Part shown: piece by piece, positions 5,817 through 15,547 of the stretch
Position numbering within the stretch: position 1 is the first letter of the stretch
Layout of the letters: every line of letters begins with the position of its first letter
Origin: an uncultured Desulfobulbaceae bacterium
Lineage (GTDB): Bacteria > Desulfobacterota > Desulfobulbia > Desulfobulbales > BM004
Length of the DNA stretch: 21,264 bases
Direction of reading: 5' to 3'
Assembly: GCA_947258675.1 (NCBI GenBank)
Contig: CAMYJP010000005.1
Span: 1-21,264 of the forward strand
Notes under the pieces: generated by a model
Told to the model about the DNA's origin: nothing
Databases searched by the model: none
The model's input: only the letters and a program-made list of their open reading frames with translations
Program-made: the position numbers and the translations under genes

Positions 5817-7904
5817 TTATGCTTGTAAGTGCATCTTAGAAAAATCTCCTACCCGTAGAAAAAGCTCTGCAATTCCAGTAAGCAAATTCAAACGATTTTC
5901 TCGTAGTCTATTATCATCAACCATCACCATTACATGATCAAAAAAAGAATCAACCGGTTCTTTCATACTGAGCATTAATTCTAATGCTTGGCCATATTCT
6001 TTTTTCTCTAACAATGGTTGCGTTTTGATTTTGATATCTAAGAAGGAATCATATAAAGTCATTTCAGCTCCCTCTTGTAAAATAGCCGGATCAACAAGCT
6101 GTGAGCTATTTTGTTTAACAATATTCATAACCCTTTTAAAAGCTGCCGCTAATATGGTAAAAGCCGGCTGATTTTTTATAGCAACAAGTGCATTTATTCG
6201 GGCATGGCAGTCGACTACATTGTCGAAAGAGACAGAGGTCACTGCCTCAATAGCCTCTCGAGTAATTCCTCTAGCAGCAAGATCGTTTACAAAACGACCC
6301 TCTATGAATTCCAAAACATTTTCTTTTACTGCTTTGCTATCTATTTTTAATTTATCACCATAAAGGCTGATACTGCCTTCAACAGCAATTGAAAGAGATA
6401 CAGAGAAATCTTTTTCCTCTATGATATGAAGTATACCAAGAGCCAGCCGCCGAAGGCCAAAAGGATCAGCTGTCCCGGTTGGAATTTGTCCAAGACCAAA
6501 ACAGCCAACTATTGTATCTATTCGATCTGCAAGGCCTACCAGAGCACCAGGTACTTCTGATGGTATCTCGCCTCCAGCCCTTACAGGCAGGTAGTGTTCC
6601 TTAATGGCATTGGCAACGCTTTCTTCTTCGCCATTCAGCAATGCATAATCTTTGCCTATAGTTCCCTGCAATGAAGGGAACTCATTAACCATTGCCGTCA
6701 ACAGGTCCGCTTTTGCTAAAAAAGCTGCACGCTGGGCGATAGCGGCAACTTCAGGTTCAATATCTTTTGCCATCATGCCAGTGAGTTGCACCATCCGCTC
6801 AGTTTTTTCGAGCATGTTGCCAAGTTTATTTTGAAAAATAAGCCCAGCAAGACCATCAACACGTTCTTCAAGTCTACTATTCTGATCATCGTTAAGAAAA
6901 AACAAGGCATCTTCAAGCCTGGCACGTAATACGCGTTGATGGCCTTCGGTTGCTAAATCTCTGTTCTTTATGTGTGTATTGTTTACTGCAACAAATTTAG
7001 CAATTAAATCTCCATTTAAATCGGCAACGGAAAAATACTTCTGGTGCTCACGCATGGCAGTAATTAAAACAGATTTAGGCAACACAAGAAATTTATCATC
7101 GAAGCTGCCACAGACACCATGCGGATACTCAACTAGATTGTTTACTGTATCAATCAGTTCTTCATCCTCCAAGATGGTACCTTTATTTCCTCCTACGGCT
7201 TCAGATAAGGCGCGGTTAACCTCTTGAATTACTGTTTTACGCCTTTCTTGGGGATCGACAAGTACATGATTCTTCCGCAGGTCAGATACATATTGTACAT
7301 AATCTTTAACTGGTATCTCACCAGGTGCCATGAACCGATGACCGTGGGTAGTTACTCCACTTTTCACATCATCAATATTGAAAGGAACAATAGATCCGCC
7401 AAATAGAGCTAGAATCCACTGTATAGGCCGCACAAATACAGTCCGTCCAGATCCCCATCGCATGGATTTCGGGAAAGGGAGTTCTAGAATAATTTCCGGA
7501 AGCACACGGGAAAAAAGTTCTTCTGCTGGTTCCCCTTGCCTTTCAATCGACAGCTTTACATACTCTCCTTTGGTAGTAGAAACAATTTGCAAATCATCAA
7601 CCGAAGCCCCTTTTGAAGCGGCGAAACCGATTGCCGCCTTAGTAGGATTGTGTTCACCATCAAATGCTGCTTTAACCGATGGTCCTATAAAATCCTCACT
7701 ACGATCAGGTTGCCTGGATGCCACGCCTTTTACACAAATGGCAAGTCTCCTTGGGGTTGCTGCAGTAGATATTGTACTATAATCCAATGCATACTCGTCC
7801 AATCTGGCTGCCATAAGTGATTTCAAATTTTCTAAGGCACCCTCGATAAAGCCGGCAGGAATCTCTTCAACCCCTATTTCAAGTAATAATTCTTTTGTTG
7901 TCAT
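5817..7904 (-). CDS. glyS: Glycyl-tRNA synthetase beta subunit
   Basis: Beta subunit of the bacterial alpha2-beta2 glycyl-tRNA synthetase, which charges tRNA-Gly; the beta subunit binds tRNA and carries the anticodon-binding domain. The 695-aa length is normal for the family. The N-terminus LLLEIGVEEIPAGFI is the family hallmark. Other diagnostic segments are RWGSGRTVFVRPIQWI, the HD-like region AAFLAKADLLTAMVNEFP, and GTADPFGLRRLALGI. The last 120 or so residues match the DALR-like anticodon-binding helices. The alpha subunit gene glyQ, which usually lies directly upstream, is absent; a FolE2 homologue is there instead, 74 bases away. The gene is last in a long minus-strand run and ends at the shared terminator near 5770. 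Confidence 0.97.
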   Translation of the reverse strand: MTTKELLLEIGVEEIPAGFIEGALENLKSLMAARLDEYALDYSTISTAATPRRLAICVKGVASRQPDRSEDFIGPSVKAAFDGEHNPTKAAIGFAASKGASVDDLQIVSTTKGEYVKLSIERQGEPAEELFSRVLPEIILELPFPKSMRWGSGRTVFVRPIQWILALFGGSIVPFNIDDVKSGVTTHGHRFMAPGEIPVKDYVQYVSDLRKNHVLVDPQERRKTVIQEVNRALSEAVGGNKGTILEDEELIDTVNNLVEYPHGVCGSFDDKFLVLPKSVLITAMREHQKYFSVADLNGDLIAKFVAVNNTHIKNRDLATEGHQRVLRARLEDALFFLNDDQNSRLEERVDGLAGLIFQNKLGNMLEKTERMVQLTGMMAKDIEPEVAAIAQRAAFLAKADLLTAMVNEFPSLQGTIGKDYALLNGEEESVANAIKEHYLPVRAGGEIPSEVPGALVGLADRIDTIVGCFGLGQIPTGTADPFGLRRLALGILHIIEEKDFSVSLSIAVEGSISLYGDKLKIDSKAVKENVLEFIEGRFVNDLAARGITREAIEAVTSVSFDNVVDCHARINALVAIKNQPAFTILAAAFKRVMNIVKQNSSQLVDPAILQEGAEMTLYDSFLDIKIKTQPLLEKKEYGQALELMLSMKEPVDSFFDHVMVMVDDNRLRENRLNLLTGIAELFLRVGDFSKMHLQA

Positions 7905-7978
7905 ATTCTGGTATCAGAGAAAATTTCAGTTGATTAGAATTTTTTGTAAAAGATATTATTTTTTCAGATGGTAAGCTG

Positions 7979-8758
7979 CTAGCTAACATTATTAATTTCA
8001 TGAGTCGTCCATTCCAAGGTGGAAAACATACTATAGCCTTCGGAAAGATTTTCAACCCGGATAGAAAACCAGCGGATATCAGGATGTTTCATTAACGCAT
8101 CCCCTAGTGCTCTGGTTATTTCTTCAACCGACAAATTAATTTCCAAAGCAGCATTTTCCGCTTTATTAGCAGTAGGAATTTTTCCACTTTTCCGATTTAT
8201 ACCGATCACCTCTTCAACCATTTGGATCAAATCTTCCATCCAAATAAAATGGCGAAACCGGAGACAAATTTTAGCACAGCCCCAATGCCCAAGAGAGCGT
8301 GGCAGTGCAGCATCACTTTGGCTGGGTATTGGTGGAGAAATAGGCACTCTTATTTCAAGCGATAAATCATATTCCTCATCCAGGGAGCCATGCATTTTAC
8401 AATGATACTCGCCAATACCAATTGCATTGTAATGCTGTCTTTTATTATTCAGAAAATATGGAAAATCAATCTCTATGTGGGCAGCCTGCGCTTCCAGCTT
8501 ATCTTTCATTTCTTCAAGAATGTGCTGAAAACTTTCGAGATCTATATTGCCATGAAATCGATTCAGTATTTCAATGAATCTGCTCATATGCGTGCCCTTA
8601 AAGCTATGGGGCAGATTCACATACATGTTCACAGTGGCAACAGTTTTTTGTACCCTTCTCGCTTTATCCAGAACTGTAATTGGATACGAAATGTTCTTGA
8701 CCCCGACTTTCTTAATATTTATTCGGCGGTAGTCACGCTGATTTTGTATATCTTTCAT
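7979..8758 (-). CDS. FolE2 (GTP cyclohydrolase IB) family protein lacking the CPC active-site motif
   Basis: Resembles FolE2, the metal-dependent enzyme that opens GTP to dihydroneopterin triphosphate for folate and queuosine-type products. The family start MKDIQNQRDYR is at the ATG at 8758, giving 259 aa; the frame extends 11 codons further to a GTG at 8791, but that extension does not look like family sequence. Strong family segments are KVGVKNISYPITVLDKA, TVATVNMYVNLP, FKGTHMSRFIEILNRFHG and the later RFRHFIWMEDLIQMVEE. Where canonical FolE2 reads VPVTSLCPCSKEIS, this protein reads VPISPPIPSQSD (about residues 138-149), so the active-site cysteine is missing. The C-terminal NHSAYA-type element after VEN is also replaced by YSMFST. 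Family membership is confident; catalytic activity is doubtful. The gene lies between a response regulator and glyS in a co-directional run. Confidence 0.8.
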   Translation of the reverse strand: MKDIQNQRDYRRINIKKVGVKNISYPITVLDKARRVQKTVATVNMYVNLPHSFKGTHMSRFIEILNRFHGNIDLESFQHILEEMKDKLEAQAAHIEIDFPYFLNNKRQHYNAIGIGEYHCKMHGSLDEEYDLSLEIRVPISPPIPSQSDAALPRSLGHWGCAKICLRFRHFIWMEDLIQMVEEVIGINRKSGKIPTANKAENAALEINLSVEEITRALGDALMKHPDIRWFSIRVENLSEGYSMFSTLEWTTHEINNVS

Positions 8759-8829
8759 GAATATGGGGAAAAGATACAGAAATACCTCCACTTACTGCGA
8801 AAGTGAACGGAATTCTGCAGGGAGGAGGA

Positions 8830-9183
8830 TCAGGTAGAAAGATGACGTCGGACTGCAGCCTTAAGGTCATCCAAATCCGCTGATTTTACTATATAATCGT
8901 CAGAGGCCCATGCTCCTAAATCCTGTTTGTATTCATGATAGGCGGAGCTCAAAACTACAGGTAATTTGGCATCAATTTCCTTCATCTGTCTCAATACTTC
9001 AATACCGTTCATACCTGGCATATTAATATCTAATATGACAAGATCTGGTGAAATAATCTTCAGTTTTTCAAGCGCCTCTTCACCGGTTAATGCGGAATGG
9101 ACTTCATATCCCTCTTCCTCAAGTTCTTCACGGTAGAGGAGATGGATTCCCTCTTCGTCGTCAACGAGCAGGATTTTTTTCAT
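8830..9183 (-). CDS. Single-domain response regulator (CheY-like receiver)
   Basis: A 117-aa stand-alone receiver domain that would be phosphorylated on aspartate by a histidine kinase. It shows the full active-site set: acidic pair D8/D9 in LVDDEEG, phosphoacceptor D52 in VILDINMPGMNG, hydroxyl residue S80 in VVLSSAY and K100 in YIVKSADLDDL. There is no DNA-binding or enzymatic output domain, so it must act through protein contacts or as a phosphorelay intermediate. No histidine kinase is in the window; the partner cannot be named. The start is supported by AAAGGGA before the ATG. It lies 41 bases after galT and 71 before the FolE2 homologue, in the same direction, but a functional link to either is not evident. 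Confidence 0.93.
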   Translation of the reverse strand: MKKILLVDDEEGIHLLYREELEEEGYEVHSALTGEEALEKLKIISPDLVILDINMPGMNGIEVLRQMKEIDAKLPVVLSSAYHEYKQDLGAWASDDYIVKSADLDDLKAAVRRHLST

Positions 9184-9224
9184 GGTTTTTTCCCTTTATC
9201 GTCTTGACTTGTAACTTCATGTGC

Positions 9225-10229
9225 TCACAAAGTGAGCGCTTCTTTCAGATATTTAGTTGCATCTTCCGGCGGCATCGGGTTGATGTAAAACCCAGATCCC
9301 CACTCGAATCCTGCCGTAGTAGTTAATTTCGGACGAATCTCAAAGTGCCAGTGGAAATGATCCAATGACTCTGATCGCAGAGGTGATGTGTGCAGAACAA
9401 AATTATACGGCACATTGGGAATGCACGCATCAAGTCGTCTCATGGTCTCTGAAAAAATCTTTGTCAGAGCTGCAAATGATTGTTCATCAAGTTTTATAAA
9501 CGATGAGGAATGTTTCTTGGGTAAAATCCACATCTCAAAAGGTGAACGGGGTGCGAACGGCGTCATGGTTATAAAGCGATCATTCTGACAAACTACTCTT
9601 ATATCGTGTTTAATTTCCTGTCGGATAATATCACAAAAGATACACCGTTCTTTATATTTATAATATGCCAGACTACCTTCAAGCTCTGAAACGATCATCC
9701 TTGGCAGGATAGGAAGGGCGACGAGTTGGGAGTGAGAATGTTCCAGAGAAGCTCCGGCTGCGCGGCCAAAATTTTTGAAAATCATAACATACTTAAATCG
9801 CGGATCTTTCCCAAGGTCCACAAGACGATCTCTAAAAGACCATAACACCTTGACCATCTGTTCAGGTGGCAAATGAGTAAAGGCATCATTATGAGAAGGA
9901 CTCTCAACAATTACCTCATGGGCACCAATGCCATTCATTTTGTCATAGAGGCCGTCTCCTGACTTATCAAGATCACCCTCTATTACTAATGCAGGATATT
10001 TATTCGGTACTACTCGCAGATTCCAGCCAGGAGAATTAGATGGGGAATTGGAATTCCTACCATATGCTAAAACCTCAGAAGGGGTGGTATTTTCATTCCC
10101 TGGACAAAGTGGACAGAAGCCTCCTTTAGTAGCGAATTTTTCAACAACAAAATCAACGGGGCGACTGCTACGTTCCTTTGAAATAATTATCCATCGTCCT
10201 AGAATTGGATCTTTACGTAATTCAGGCAT
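9225..10229 (-). CDS. galT: Galactose-1-phosphate uridylyltransferase family protein
   Basis: Transfers UMP between UDP-glucose and galactose-1-phosphate (Leloir pathway) or acts on a related nucleotide sugar or sugar phosphate, in the cytosol. The 334-aa length fits. It is a HIT-superfamily protein with the active-site triad HSHSQ at 164-168 instead of the HPHGQ of the E. coli enzyme; HSHSQ is frequent in other bacterial GalT proteins. Zinc-site cysteines are seen at C39/C42 (CPLC) and C196/C199 (CIFC), and a second His cluster HFHWHFEIRP at 291-300. The start MPELRKDPILGRWIII is the usual family start. It follows the dksA-like gene by only 10 bases, so the two are probably co-transcribed. 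No galK or galE is nearby, hence the physiological substrate may be something other than galactose-1-phosphate. Confidence 0.88.
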   Translation of the reverse strand: MPELRKDPILGRWIIISKERSSRPVDFVVEKFATKGGFCPLCPGNENTTPSEVLAYGRNSNSPSNSPGWNLRVVPNKYPALVIEGDLDKSGDGLYDKMNGIGAHEVIVESPSHNDAFTHLPPEQMVKVLWSFRDRLVDLGKDPRFKYVMIFKNFGRAAGASLEHSHSQLVALPILPRMIVSELEGSLAYYKYKERCIFCDIIRQEIKHDIRVVCQNDRFITMTPFAPRSPFEMWILPKKHSSSFIKLDEQSFAALTKIFSETMRRLDACIPNVPYNFVLHTSPLRSESLDHFHWHFEIRPKLTTTAGFEWGSGFYINPMPPEDATKYLKEALTL

Positions 10230-10239
10230 AATGTCCTAT

Positions 10240-10602
10240 TTATTGAGCGTGTTCTCTTTCGTGCTGTTCTTGGGCAGTTTTACATGCTACACATAAAGTA
10301 GTTACCGGCCGAGCTTCTAAACGTGGTAAGGATATATCTTCCTCACACGTTTCACAAATCCCATATGTGCCTGCCTTAATCCTCTCCAGTGCAGCTTTAA
10401 TTTTATTCAGAAGCTTGCGCTCACGATCACGAATACGCAGCTCAAAATTCCGATTTGATTCGGCACTGGCCCTGTCCGTAGGGTCCGGATAGTTATCGTT
10501 ATGATCATGCATTTCAGAAAGAGTCTTTTCAGCTTCATTCAGTATATCTTGACTCATTTTTTCTAGCTTTGTCTGGTAATAAGCCAGATTTTCTTTATCC
10601 AT
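10240..10602 (-). CDS. dksA: DksA/TraR family zinc-finger transcription factor
   Basis: DksA binds in the secondary channel of RNA polymerase and, with ppGpp, adjusts promoters of ribosomal and amino-acid genes. The 120-aa protein has a long coiled coil (about residues 1-85) with the acidic tip motif DPTDRAS, matching the DPxDRA of DksA. It ends with a C4 zinc finger CETC...CVAC (C-X2-C-X17-C-X2-C). The start is set at the ATG at 10602, because GGGAG lies eight or so bases upstream of it; a TTG at 10620 is also in frame but has no such site. It lies 10 bases upstream of galT. Whether it is the main DksA of the cell or a paralogue cannot be told from this window. Confidence 0.9.
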   Translation of the reverse strand: MDKENLAYYQTKLEKMSQDILNEAEKTLSEMHDHNDNYPDPTDRASAESNRNFELRIRDRERKLLNKIKAALERIKAGTYGICETCEEDISLPRLEARPVTTLCVACKTAQEQHEREHAQ

Positions 10603-10685
10603 GGTATTCTCTCCCAACAAATCCTCATTACTTTATTACAGACTTAGGATATCGCGAATCTATTCGAATCTCAAGTCAATACTTA

Positions 10686-11186
10686 TTAATTATTTCGAAT
10701 GTAAGTGCCACTCTTACCGCCTTCCTTATAATCAAGATGTATATTCTGGATAACAATGGACTTATCGACAGCCTTACACATATCATAAATGGTCAAAGCA
10801 GCTACCGATACTGCTGTTAAAGCTTCCATTTCCACACCTGTCTTCCCAGTTACAGATACTTTAGCTTCAATCCCAATGGAATTTTTTGAATCTTCCAGTT
10901 GAAAATCAATTGAAACAGAATTAACGGGCAACGTGTGCGTAAGCGGAATTAACTCGTCAACTTTTTTGGCAGCCATGATTCCAGCAACGCGTGCGACACC
11001 AAGGACATCACCCTTAGCAACATTCCCTTTCTTAACCAGATTATATGCTTCATGCGCCAATATAACCGTCCCTACGGCAACTGCTGTTCTAGCGGTTGTA
11101 TTTTTTGAACCTATATCCACCATACGCGCATTCCCTTGCTCATCAAAATGGGTAAGTGAATGATCTGATTCATCAGGACGAGACAT
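10686..11186 (-). CDS. moaC: Cyclic pyranopterin monophosphate synthase
   Basis: MoaC converts the MoaA product (3',8-cyclo-7,8-dihydro-GTP) to cyclic pyranopterin monophosphate, the first stable intermediate of molybdopterin synthesis. At 166 aa the length is normal. The signature GVEMEALTAVSVAALTIYDM at about 117-136, followed by CKAV, contains the catalytic D135 and K138. The motif usually read as LIPLCHPL appears as LIPLTHTL at 79-86, with the conserved cysteine replaced by threonine; the histidine is kept. The gene starts 17 bases after dnaJ ends, so the two are likely co-transcribed. Other moa genes are not in the window. The GAGGA before the ATG is about 15 bases away, rather far, but the family N-terminus supports this start. 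Confidence 0.95.
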   Translation of the reverse strand: MSRPDESDHSLTHFDEQGNARMVDIGSKNTTARTAVAVGTVILAHEAYNLVKKGNVAKGDVLGVARVAGIMAAKKVDELIPLTHTLPVNSVSIDFQLEDSKNSIGIEAKVSVTGKTGVEMEALTAVSVAALTIYDMCKAVDKSIVIQNIHLDYKEGGKSGTYIRNN

Positions 11187-11203
11187 TTGATTTAATTAAA
11201 TCC

Positions 11204-12325
11204 TCACGATAAATGAAATAACTTCTTTAAAATACTTTCTTCTTCCTGGTTACCAAAGGTTGTGTCAGATTTGCCTCCCTCAATTTCTCCAAATTCCCTA
11301 AGCAACTCTGTTTGCCTTTTCGTAAGATTTGTAGGTGTAACAACATGGATGTCTACAATCATGTCACCCTTTCCGCTTCCCCTTAAGTAAGGGACGCCTT
11401 CATTCTTTATAGTGAACATCTGACCTGACTGAGTTCCTTTTGGGATTGTCAATTTTTTATGACCGTGAATAGTAGGGATTTTTGCCTGAAAACCAAGTGC
11501 TGCCTGATCAATCGAGACAGGGAAACGGCAATAAATATTCTCACCCTCTCTATGAAAGAATTCATGCTCTTCTACATGAATAATCACATAGAGATCTCCG
11601 GGCTGCCCTCCCTTTCTGCCTCCTTCACCCTCGCCTCTTAAACGCATCTGTGCACCGGTGTCTACGCCGGCGGGCACCTTGAGAGACACTTTCTTTTTTT
11701 TCTCTACAAGACCGATGCCATTACAGTCATTACACGGTTCTGTTATCCTCTCTCCTTCACCTTGGCATTGCGGACAAGTCGTGCTCACCCTGAAAAAACC
11801 TTGAGCACGTACTACTTGTCCTCTTCCCTGGCAGGTCGGGCACGTTTCGGCTTGATAACCGGGTCTGAGCCCTGACCCTTCACATGTCCAGCATGTTTCA
11901 GGTTTAGATAATTCGACTTCTTTGGTAATGCCATGAACCGCTTCCATGAACGTTATCGTCAAGTCATAGCGAAGATCTGATCCTGGCCTGGGACCTTTTC
12001 GGCCTTGACTTCTGCCAAACCCTCCACCAAAAATATCACCGAAAATATCGCCAAAACTTGAGAATATATCCTCGAAATTTCCCGGACCACGATATCCTCT
12101 GTTTAATAATCCTTCACGCCCATAGGTATCATATATCGTGCGCTTCTCAGGATCGGAGAGGACTTCATAAGCCTCGGTGACTTCTTTAAACTTCTCTTCA
12201 GCACTCTTGTCACCCGGATTCCGATCCGGATGATATTTCATTGCCAGTTTACGGTATGCTTTCTTGATTTCATCATCAGAAGAAGAGCTGTTTACATGAA
12301 GAATGTCATAGTAGTTTTCACTCAT
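11204..12325 (-). CDS. dnaJ: Chaperone DnaJ (type I Hsp40)
   Basis: Co-chaperone that delivers unfolded proteins to DnaK and stimulates its ATPase. The 373-aa protein has all type I parts in order: J domain (residues 4-70, HPD at 32-34), a Gly/Phe-rich linker (about 75-108), a zinc-binding region with four CXXCXGXG repeats (starting at C145, C162, C184 and C198), and two C-terminal peptide-binding domains ending near residue 350. No dnaK or grpE is adjacent, unlike the common grpE-dnaK-dnaJ arrangement; instead it lies between rpoZ (27 bases upstream) and moaC (17 bases downstream). No clear Shine-Dalgarno sequence precedes the ATG. A second J-domain protein of different type lies at 18154-19239. 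Confidence 0.97.
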   Translation of the reverse strand: MSENYYDILHVNSSSSDDEIKKAYRKLAMKYHPDRNPGDKSAEEKFKEVTEAYEVLSDPEKRTIYDTYGREGLLNRGYRGPGNFEDIFSSFGDIFGDIFGGGFGRSQGRKGPRPGSDLRYDLTITFMEAVHGITKEVELSKPETCWTCEGSGLRPGYQAETCPTCQGRGQVVRAQGFFRVSTTCPQCQGEGERITEPCNDCNGIGLVEKKKKVSLKVPAGVDTGAQMRLRGEGEGGRKGGQPGDLYVIIHVEEHEFFHREGENIYCRFPVSIDQAALGFQAKIPTIHGHKKLTIPKGTQSGQMFTIKNEGVPYLRGSGKGDMIVDIHVVTPTNLTKRQTELLREFGEIEGGKSDTTFGNQEEESILKKLFHLS

Positions 12326-12352
12326 AACAATTAACTATCAAAAAAAGCGATA

Positions 12353-12625
12353 TCAATTTTCTTGGGCAAGAGATTGTTCGACTCCTTCAACTTCAAGATT
12401 TGTCTGGAGATCCCTTTTGGGGAGTTTTCGAATGTTTTCAAAAGTCACTTTACCTGCCGCGATCTCACGAAGTGCCATAACGATTTCTTTATTTTTCTTG
12501 GGCGGTATCAACAGTGGTAGATCATTCCTCCGCTGTCTAACACGCTGTACTGTGAGGTGGACCAGTGAGAAACGGTTATCATCCCCGACTGAATCAAGAC
12601 AATCTTCTACAGTTATTCTTGCCAT
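12353..12625 (-). CDS. rpoZ: RNA polymerase omega subunit
   Basis: Small subunit that helps fold and hold the beta' subunit of RNA polymerase and forms part of a ppGpp site in many bacteria. The 90-aa protein starts with MARITVEDCLDSV and continues NRFSLVHLTVQRVRQ, then EIVMALREIAAGKV, all diagnostic of omega. The ATG is supported by this conserved start, although the best ribosome binding site (AAGGAG) is about 14 bases away. It lies upstream of dnaJ in the same direction. With the dksA-like gene in the same run, two parts of the stringent-response transcription machinery are close together. Confidence 0.93.
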   Translation of the reverse strand: MARITVEDCLDSVGDDNRFSLVHLTVQRVRQRRNDLPLLIPPKKNKEIVMALREIAAGKVTFENIRKLPKRDLQTNLEVEGVEQSLAQEN

Positions 12626-12784
12626 AGTGTAATTTTATACTCCTTAGAATTGTTTATTCTTACAGAAAGTAAAAGACAAAGTAATATAATCAATCTTTTT
12701 TTTTTGGCAATTATTTTATCTTTTGGAATTTTGATAAATGCGGAGGCTTTTAGAGAAGGGATAAGCATTACTTCCCTGGGCTGT

Positions 12785-14113
<1,329 letters not shown>

Positions 14114-14170
14114 TTAGTTTTTACACCCAAAAATATCGACACAGTCAGGTGTCTTTAATTCTGCACTTTC

Positions 14171-14200
14171 ACTATAATTTCAGATAGATTGATATATCCA
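14171..14200 (-). promoter_or_regulatory. Candidate purA promoter
   Basis: Read on the minus strand: -35 TGGATA (14200-14195), an 18-base spacer and -10 TATAGT (14176-14171). The -10 box is good, the -35 box poor. The leader would be about 80 bases and would contain the GACAC/GTGTC hairpin. Confidence 0.35.
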
Positions 14201-14359
14201 CAAACTCTATGGTTTATCTGCGAAGTGCAAACATAGTCAAAGGTTTGTTAAAAGTCAATCACGATGCGCTATTCCGGCCTGAATGCATAAAGATAAATAG
14301 TTTCCATTTGGAATTTATTTAAAAGCGGCACAGATATACCTTCCCGAAGCCCTACTTGC

Positions 14360-14388
14360 TTGACACCTAATTGTAAATGCCTTAGATT
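14360..14388 (+). promoter_or_regulatory. Sigma70-type promoter of the tat genes
   Basis: A perfect -35 TTGACA (14360-14365), an exact 17-base spacer and -10 TAGATT (14383-14388). The leader to the TatA/B start at 14481 is about 85 bases. Confidence 0.6.
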
Positions 14389-14480
14389 GCCTCTCTGATA
14401 GTAGCAAAACGGTCCTATAACTATAACAGGTTGTTTCTCCTTTTATTACCGACAACTCACAATATTTTTTTGGGAACATT

Positions 14481-14831
14481 ATGTTCGGAATCGGACTACC
14501 AGAATTGATACTTATTATGGCAGTTGCCCTAATCGTTGTCGGGCCGGAAAAACTTCCAGGTCTTGCGAAATCTCTCGCTAAGGGAATTGTTGAGTTGAAG
14601 AAAGCAGCCGGCTCCTTGAAAGAGACTCTGAATGAAGATCAGATAGATTGGAAAGAAATTTCTTCGGATGCAGAGCCCGAGAAAGATCAGGACAATAACG
14701 TTTCTTCACCTTATCCTGACCTGGAAGAGATAGATAAAAGCCAAATCGGCCTTATGCCTGATGACAAATCTGATAAGGAGGAGAAAAACGAGGTTAACAA
14801 CACTGAGGAAGAGCCCGACAGAACCTCATGA
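14481..14831 (+). CDS. tatB: Sec-independent translocase subunit of the TatA/TatB family
   Basis: Part of the twin-arginine system, which exports folded, often cofactor-containing proteins. The 116-aa protein has a very short N-terminus, one membrane helix (about residues 5-21, with E8 in GLPELILI), the hinge GPEKLP (21-26), an amphipathic helix rich in Lys/Leu (about 27-48), and an acidic, low-complexity tail. The GPEKLP hinge and length favour the TatB-like group, but TatA and TatB are hard to separate in Desulfobacterota and a single protein may do both jobs. Its stop codon overlaps the tatC start (ATGA), so the two are translationally coupled. The ribosome binding site is weak (GGGAA). 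No other TatA is in the window. Confidence 0.85.
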   Translation: MFGIGLPELILIMAVALIVVGPEKLPGLAKSLAKGIVELKKAAGSLKETLNEDQIDWKEISSDAEPEKDQDNNVSSPYPDLEEIDKSQIGLMPDDKSDKEEKNEVNNTEEEPDRTS

Positions 14832-15547
14832 CCTCACCTTTTGAGCATATTGCAAGCCACTTGGAGGAATTACGCAAACGGGTCTTGTATTGCTTTCTCG
14901 GTATATTTGGTTGTACAGCCGTTGCCTATATCTTTGCTGAACAAATTGCCGGATTCTTTATTTTACCTCTTTTTAACGCCCATCCAGCTATGGCCAAGCT
15001 GGTTTATACAAATCTTACGGAAGCATTTATTGCCTACCTGAAACTCTCCCTGCTTATCGGACTCATGTTCAGCTTCCCAATAATTATCTATCAATGCTGG
15101 ATGTTTACTGCCCCAGGATTATTGGCAAAAGAAAAAAAAATCGTACGCAATGTTATATTCTGGGCAACCCTGCTTTTTGCCTCTGGCGCAGGTTTTGCCT
15201 ATTTTATCGTACTTCCACAGGTATTATCATTCTTCCTGGGTTTTATCGGGTATCAATTGGAGGCATTACCAAAACTAGGTGGCTATCTTACATTTGTTGC
15301 CAGAACATCACTGGCTTTCGGTCTGGCCTTTGAAATTCCCTTCCTAATGGTTACTGCAACCAAAACAAAACTGGTTTCAAGAAAATATTTTGAAGAAAAA
15401 AGGAAGTTCTACTATCTTGCTATTCTGATTTTAGCCTTTCTATTAACAGCGGGTGATCTATTTGCAGCCCTGCTGCTAATCCTTCCATTATTCGGTCTTT
15501 ATGAGGCAGGGCTCATAGTGATCAAAATGTTCTCATCTCCTGCTTGA
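14828..15547 (+). CDS. tatC: Sec-independent protein translocase subunit TatC
   Basis: Polytopic inner-membrane receptor for twin-arginine signal peptides, working with the preceding TatA/B protein. The 239-aa protein shows the six-helix TatC pattern and its conserved residues: HLEELRKR at 11-18 in the first cytoplasmic segment, the MFTAPGL loop at 92-98 with the E102 that follows in KEKK, E169 in AFGLAFEIP, and D210 in LTAGDLF, which matches the essential acidic residue between helices five and six. The length is normal. It starts within the stop of the upstream gene (ATGA overlap). Its last 26 bases overlap the 3' end of the convergent radical SAM gene, with a hairpin-forming sequence at the junction. 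Confidence 0.97.
   Translation: MTSPFEHIASHLEELRKRVLYCFLGIFGCTAVAYIFAEQIAGFFILPLFNAHPAMAKLVYTNLTEAFIAYLKLSLLIGLMFSFPIIIYQCWMFTAPGLLAKEKKIVRNVIFWATLLFASGAGFAYFIVLPQVLSFFLGFIGYQLEALPKLGGYLTFVARTSLAFGLAFEIPFLMVTATKTKLVSRKYFEEKRKFYYLAILILAFLLTAGDLFAALLLILPLFGLYEAGLIVIKMFSSPA

Noticed and set aside
7378..7782. Plus-strand frame of 134 codons inside glyS
   Set aside because: Antisense shadow of a well-supported glyS; no ribosome binding site and no family likeness.
8759..8791. Eleven-codon N-terminal extension of the FolE2 homologue from a GTG
   Set aside because: The family starts at MKDIQ-type sequence, which is the ATG at 8758. The hydrophobic extension is not family-like and has no ribosome binding site of its own.
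8390..8806. Plus-strand frame of 138 codons opposite the FolE2 homologue
   Set aside because: Antisense shadow; the minus-strand frame matches FolE2 over its length.
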